DNA of 64,000 bases. Source: Scatophagus argus (Eukaryota > Chordata > Actinopteri > Scatophagidae). Location of the stretch: positions 2,221,110-2,285,109 of the forward strand of contig NC_058503.1 in assembly GCF_020382885.2 (NCBI RefSeq), in the 5' to 3' direction. This document shows, in pieces, positions 58,877 through 64,000 of this stretch. Position 1 is the stretch's first letter. Every line of letters begins with the position of its first letter. The notes below the pieces were generated by a model. It searched no databases, was not told the DNA's origin, and saw nothing but the letters and a program-made list of their open reading frames with translations. A program made the position numbers and the translations under genes.

Positions 58877-60351
58877 ATGAGTAGTAAGGTAAGAGAGTGT
58901 GTTTTCTGTTTTGTGATCTTCAGAAATCTGAAAGCAAATATGGATCTAACCAGTTCAGTGTAGGACACGCTGGATGTTATTATACTCGCAACAAATATTC
59001 AGATCTGTTTGGAAAACTTTTTTGTAGTTACTGACATCACAATTAGATAATCTAACTTTGCCACAATGTAGGTGAATGTAAGAGGCGGGCTGTCAAAAAT
59101 GGTACTAACCCCCCACACTTAAAACTGTCTTTGGAGATGGTTCAAAATGCAACATTCAGTTAGTTTATCCTTACACCACTCGGACTATATAGTGAAATGA
59201 TAGTTGTTGATGTTGTGTTATGCTACTCATAAAAAAATAAATAGATAAGTCAGAAAAATTAAAATCAGCATACATAAAAAAGAAAGAAACAAAGAACATA
59301 GGGATAGGATACAACTGCAACAACTGCACTGCATGTTTAGAATAACATTTTCCTTATTAGCATAATCATAATTGTCATCAAGCACAACCTTATTTCTACT
59401 GTTAACATAAGATCATATGATAAACTTTTTGTTTGCTTTATCTATTGTTATGTCCCGCTCTGGCTAAGTGAACTCGTCCATGCTTCTGCTTTGTCTCCTA
59501 CGCTCAGATCATATTTTACGAGGACAGAAACTTCCAGGGCCGCTCCTATGAGTGCGACACCGACTGCCCTGACATGCACCCCCACTTCAGCCGCTGCAAC
59601 TCCATCAAGGTGGAGAGCGGCTGCTGGGTGCTGTATGAGAAGCCCAACTATGCTGGCTACCAGTATGTTCTGACCAGAGGAGAGTACCCAGACTATCAGC
59701 GCTGGATGGGCTACAACGACACCATCCGCTCCTGCCGCACTTTCTCCTATGTGAGTAAATCCTTGCTTGCTTTTGTGAAGTATGTGGACTTAAATAGTCA
59801 CGAAGAAAGGGAAGTAATGCCCTTTGGTGAAAATTCTTGAATGTGCTCTTCAGACATAAATATGTTGAAGGTATTTGATGTTTTTTTTATTAGCAGTGCG
59901 TGAAAACAATGTTTTGTCTGGCTGTTTTACGTTATTTTTAAGTGTGTCAGTATGTGCTTTGCATGCTGGTTAAAGATGCACCACAGACGCACATAGAGGG
60001 CTATGGTGGAGGAGTTCCTCGCACTGATGCACTTCTTGTTCTCATTTTGTGATTTACTTCACGCTGTATCTCCAGACCAGCGAGGGCCCCTACCGCATAC
60101 GCATCTACGAGCGTCCCAACTTCCAGGGTCAGATGATGGAGTTCAGTGACGACTGTGAGTCAGTGCAGGATCATTTCCGGAGCCGTGACATCTACTCCTG
60201 CAACGTCATGGAGGGCTACTGGACCCTTTACGAGCACTCCAACTACCGTGGTCGGCAGTACTTCATGAGGCCAGGAGAGTACCGCAAGTTCAGTGACTGG
60301 GGGGCCACCTGTGCCACCACTGGGTCCTTCCGCAGAATCACAGATTTTTAA
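58877..60351 (+). CDS. Gamma-crystallin (tryptophan-retaining, gammaMX/gammaS-like), complete
   Basis: Three exons in the canonical vertebrate gamma-crystallin layout: 58877-58888 (MSSK), 59508-59750 (81 codons, Greek-key motifs 1-2) and 60076-60351 (motifs 3-4), 176 aa. It is a structural lens protein with two beta-sandwich domains. Motif starts [16 protein letters not shown] and [17 protein letters not shown] and the conserved WxLYExxNYxGxQY blocks are clear. All four core tryptophans of the family are present (about W44, W70, W134, W160), and there are only seven methionines. This separates it from the neighbouring Met-rich gene. It ends SFRRITDF. It may correspond to fish gammaMX or a gammaS-like gene; I cannot decide by eye. 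Confidence 0.93.
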
Positions 60352-61319
60352 TCAGGAATCTCACTTGATTCTATTGATTTTATTCACATTTTAGTTTCAT
60401 CAGAAAACACACTGCTTCCTATATACTTCCTCCTTTGAAAGACATGTATTTGTGGAAACTGGTAATAATAATAAAATAACGTGTCTGATGGTACAAAAGT
60501 AGTGGGATGTTTCATTTGACTGACCCACCCTATCAATATGATATGGTTTTAACTGACTAAATTAATGCATCTATTGTTTTTGCTCTGTGCTGGTGAATAC
60601 ATATTTTGGTATTGACTTACTTAACTAATAGACTCATAAAAAAATTGGCAGTAGCACTATTGAGCATAGCAATAATATAACTATTGTTTCTACAAGCCAC
60701 TGTTTCTCACAATAATAATGACTTCCATTGTTTTAATGTGATCTTGAATGGGTCTGCACTAATACTGTTTATTATCTTGACTTCCATGTGACCCTTAACA
60801 TTAATACAGGCCCCATAATATCACTCATATTTCTAATAACAAGGAGGCACTTTACAATCTTAGAAATGTATTTATTTTTTAAAAGAAGCATTTCTTGTTC
60901 ATGACATTCACATTCTGGGGTATTCAAATAAATTGTGTCACATCTCTACTGACTGACAGACAACATCAGTAATGATAATGTGGTTAATATGGACATCATC
61001 CATCTGTTACTACCTACAGTACAGAACATATTTAAAAACCACTGTGTATGGTCACATATTCCTATACCTGTCTGTAGAATATGGGAGTTCACTGAATGTA
61101 TCACATTTGACACAAACAGAAGATGAGTAAAAGGGCTCAGCACTGACTGTTCCAGTGCCTGTCCTCTCTGTGGCTCTTGCTAGAAGTCCCACAGTGTCAG
61201 TTAACTCTCACAGAGGTTGTGACAAACAGGAGTGGGAAGACTCCTGTAGAGTTTTTGCTGACACCAGGGCTCATTTGAATAACAACACACATGGCAGCAC
61301 CTGCTCCCACAGGGTTATG
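60352..61319 (+). other. Spacer between the two gamma-crystallin genes
   Basis: An AATAAA at 60470-60475, about 120 bp after the stop, is the likely polyadenylation signal of gene 1. The remainder is AT-rich with no exon seen. The promoter of gene 2 starts at about 61250. Confidence 0.7.
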
Positions 61320-61328
61320 TATATAAAG
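61256..61328 (+). promoter_or_regulatory. Gamma-crystallin gene 2 promoter (Maf half-site and TATA box)
   Basis: TGCTGAC at 61256-61262 is a consensus half Maf-response element. TATATAAAG at 61320-61328 is a strong TATA box 68 bp upstream of the ATG. Maf half-sites upstream of a TATA box are typical of lens gamma-crystallin promoters. Confidence 0.65.
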
Positions 61329-61387
61329 ATGGGCTCTACCTTTGGTTAAAAAAAAAGTAAATATTCTGAACAACAGATACAGCCATC

Positions 61388-62643
61388 ATGGGAAAGGTTT
61401 GTGTCCAGCTTTACATTACAAATGAAGATGATGTCCAATAAGGCATCGCAGGCTCTCATTTAATAAAACAAGTGTCAGAAATGAGCTGAATGTGACAAGC
61501 TGATTTATTCTGCTCCATCAGATTATCTTCTATGAGGACAGAAACTTTGGAGGCCGTCACTATGAGTGCATGAGTGACTGCACCGACCTGCACTCCATGT
61601 TTGATCGCTGCCGCTCCATCCGGGTGGAGAGTGGCATGTTCATGATCTATGACCGTCCTGGCTACATGGGAAACCAGTGCTTCATGAGGAGGGGAGAGTA
61701 CCCTGACTACATGGGCATGTCTGGCTTCACTGACTGTGTCAGGTCCTGCCGCATGATCCCCACAGTAAGTCCTTCTGTTAAAAAAGATTTTTATCTTTCC
61801 CAGCTGACATTATCCAAATTATGCTGGACACAAATTAGCATATTAACCTTAACTGTATATCTTAACATGTCTCTAAATGTTTATATTAGGAAATGATGGT
61901 CAGATGTCCACAGAAAAATAACCTTAAAGAATAGAAGTTGTAATTGTTACTTCTGCTCCTCACCTTCCCTTACATCATAATTTAAGGAATATTTAAGCAA
62001 TTTCCTAAAAACGCTGATTTTACAAGGAGACATGTGCCACACTTTCTCAAGACTGCAGCGAGTTGTCAAGCAGCCAGCAAAGACTTCAACAAGGGCTTGA
62101 ATTTGTATATTGTTACCACTGGATGAAGCTTAACTGGCTGTTTTCCCCTGTTTCTGGTATTTATGCTTAGATAAATTAAGCTAAGCTAATCAAACCTCTT
62201 ACCCTAAAACCTCAAACTATTTCTTAACCGGTATTTGCTATGAATACAGCATACTTAACTTTTGACATGGAGATTTATAACTCAGAAGGATGTGAAAAAT
62301 AGGATAGTCCCTTAAAAGAACATTTGACTTTTGTTGAAATGTGACCCCGTGACCTTCCTGTCCTCTGTAGCACAGTGGCAGCTTCAGGATGAGGCTGTAC
62401 GAGCATTTCGACATGGCAGGTGATATGATGGAGCTGACAAATGACTGCCCTAACCTCATGGACCGTTTCCACATCTCCCACTTCAACTCATGCAATGTGA
62501 TGGATGGCCACTGGCTCATGTATGAGCAGCCAAACTACAGAGGACGTCACTACTACCTGAGGCCTGGTCAGTACAGTAGCTTCAGCGAATGGAGGGGCAA
62601 CAGCTCCAGAGTTGGCTCCATCAGGCGAATCATGGATCTCTAA
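61388..62643 (+). CDS. Gamma-M crystallin (methionine-rich), complete
   Basis: Exons 61388-61396 (MGK), 61522-61764 (81 codons) and 62371-62643, 174 aa, with the usual one-domain-per-exon layout. Motif starts [16 protein letters not shown] and FRMRLYEHFDMAGDMMEL are clear, as are RPGYMGNQCFMRRGEYPDY and QPNYRGRHYYLRPGQYSSF. There are 18 methionines (about 10%), the signature of fish gammaM crystallins in dense, high-index lenses. The two N-terminal-domain core tryptophans are replaced (Phe about 43, Met about 69), while both C-terminal ones remain (about W132, W158). It ends SIRRIMDL. It is in tandem with the preceding crystallin gene and has its own TATA box and AATAAA (62699-62704). The member number within the gammaM family cannot be set. 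Confidence 0.94.
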
Positions 62644-64000
62644 AGACAGAAAAACGATTCTTTTGAAATGTCTGCTCTTCGCCTTGTCTCACACGCTGAA
62701 TAAAATGGCGTCAGTGCTCAAGTGTATTCACTTTTGTTCTTGCTCTCTGCGTTTGGAGGGCATGCTTTCCCATGAGGATGTGATGGGGTCATGGTCCGAC
62801 ATCCTGACTCTCATCGGAGGATTGAATAAAATACTGAAAGCACTGACACTTACCACACTGAGACTCAAGCGTTATCTCTTGGAGAAATGAAATGAAGTCT
62901 TTCTACCTGTCTCTCACTTTTCATTGACACATGTGCTGTCTATCTTTAGACTTGCCTTTAGACAATCTCACCACAAGGTCAGTGTACTCTTCTGGAGCTT
63001 TTGATCATATCACATGACCTACATCAGCATATAGAGGTTGCACACTTGTCAGGAAATATTTCATTTCAAAGAGTGAAGTTCCTAAGTGTTTATGGCAAGA
63101 CAAGGATTTCCTTAAACTGCTTAGAAAAATATGCTGATGGAGATCATGTGATATGATTCATCCATACATTTTCTATACCACTTTATCGATGCGGGGTCGC
63201 AGGGGTGATATTAATAAAAATCTCCATAATAGCTACTAAATGAAATTGTTTCTCTTAGATTACTTTACATCTAACATCATGTTAAAGATATATTGTATGC
63301 ACAGGAGTTTCTTAAAAAAATCAGTGCTTGATGGTTGAGTCTCATGTCTCATTCCCTAATCTTAAGAATCTTAAAACAGAAATTATCCTCCCCACCAGAC
63401 ATTTGTGATCAAATGATGAAAATACTAATAATGCAATGTCAAACTAACTCGAAAACACAAATACTCATTGTGTACCCAGTCATAACACTGTGAATTAATG
63501 TAAGTGTTTAAATGTAGTACAATTTAAAGGTATTACAACGGAACTCTCAATCATATAATCCTAAAACAATTCAGACAAAAGACAGCTAAGTGGTAATGTG
63601 ACATTACCACTGCAAATTAAAACTGAACTTTGGAAACAGTTCTGATAATAAGCTTAAGCCTGAACTACATAATAAAGACCATGGCATAATTTTCAGAGTA
63701 GTACAAAAAACACCATCCATTCAGTGACCATTCAAGACCGTCTCATACAAAACCCTCCTGCCACAACACAAGACCAACTCCAAACAACCTGTCAGTTCTC
63801 ACCTGACAAACATAACTCTTAAATTCTTTATCTTTTCAGGATAACACAGAGGCACAAATACCAAAGATTCCTGGCTATTACAATATGAATGGCACATGCA
63901 GTGTCTGCATTTCTCATTCACTATATATGTGACAGGTGGGAGTCTTCAAAGAGCTCGATGGATCACACCGGGCAAGGCACAGGGCAGGCAAACCGGGCAG
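62644..64000 (+). other. Downstream flank of the crystallin pair
   Basis: AATAAA at 62699-62704 (56 bp after the stop) is the likely polyadenylation signal; another lies at 62825-62830. A short fragment near 63164-63212 ('cattttctataccactttat' then 'cgatgcggggtcgcagg') matches a common teleost repeat. No further crystallin exon is visible before the window ends. Confidence 0.6.

Noticed and set aside
63900-64000. A TATATAT sequence near 63925 that might be the TATA box of a third tandem crystallin gene.
   Set aside because: No ATG-plus-short-first-exon pattern follows before the window ends, so it cannot be supported.
1-64000. CRISPR arrays, bacterial operons, rRNA or functional tRNA genes, integrated viral genes.
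   Set aside because: No regularly spaced repeats, no ribosome-binding-site-led gene strings and no intact cloverleaf. The only tRNA-like sequences are SINE heads.

Overview
The window looks like genomic DNA of a ray-finned (teleost) fish. The genes have many short exons with GT-AG introns. The introns are full of repeats familiar from teleosts (pogo- and Tc1-type remnants, hAT-like MITEs, L2 and L1 LINE fragments, tRNA-derived SINEs). The right end carries methionine-rich gamma-crystallin genes of the fish gammaM type. There is no bacterial or viral gene content. All calls come from reading the sequence and from remembered family features; no database search was run.

Layout, left to right: (1) 613-7429 (+): the last eleven exons (488 codons) of an ankyrin-repeat protein of the PP6 regulatory-subunit family, most likely ankrd44; its 5' part lies outside the window. 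(2) 7430-12724: gene-poor convergent interval with a complete-looking TIR element and a LINE tail. (3) 12725-42253 (-): a complete pikfyve gene. All 41 coding exons were traced with consistent phases and give 2083 aa (FYVE, DEP, CCT/TCP1-like and PIP 5-kinase-type domains). A further 5' exon at 43323-43366 carries an in-frame upstream ATG. (4) 43.4-45.5 kb: the divergent promoter interval between pikfyve and shugoshin, with a strong imperfect inverted repeat. (5) 46554-51879 (+): a complete shugoshin gene (8 coding exons, 900 aa), probably sgo2. (6) 52729-57532 (+): a complete C2orf80 (GONDA1) orthologue, 8 exons, 211 aa. (7) 58877-60351 and 61388-62643 (+): two complete three-exon gamma-crystallin genes (176 and 174 aa), each with its own TATA box and polyadenylation signal.

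The gene set corresponds to human 2q33-q34, where ANKRD44, SGO2, the CRYG cluster, C2orf80 and PIKFYVE lie. This is a conserved but locally reshuffled linkage block, not a functional operon. The genes act in separate processes: phosphatase regulation, endosomal phosphoinositide synthesis, centromeric cohesion, a poorly characterised vertebrate protein, and lens structure.

I found no convincing previously undescribed system. The most useful leads are the in-frame N-terminal extension of PIKfyve, the long inverted repeat in the pikfyve/shugoshin interval, three R-x-T-F-V-V motifs in shugoshin, a NAGNAG acceptor, asymmetric tryptophan loss in the gammaM crystallin, and several datable transposon fossils with recognisable coding remnants.
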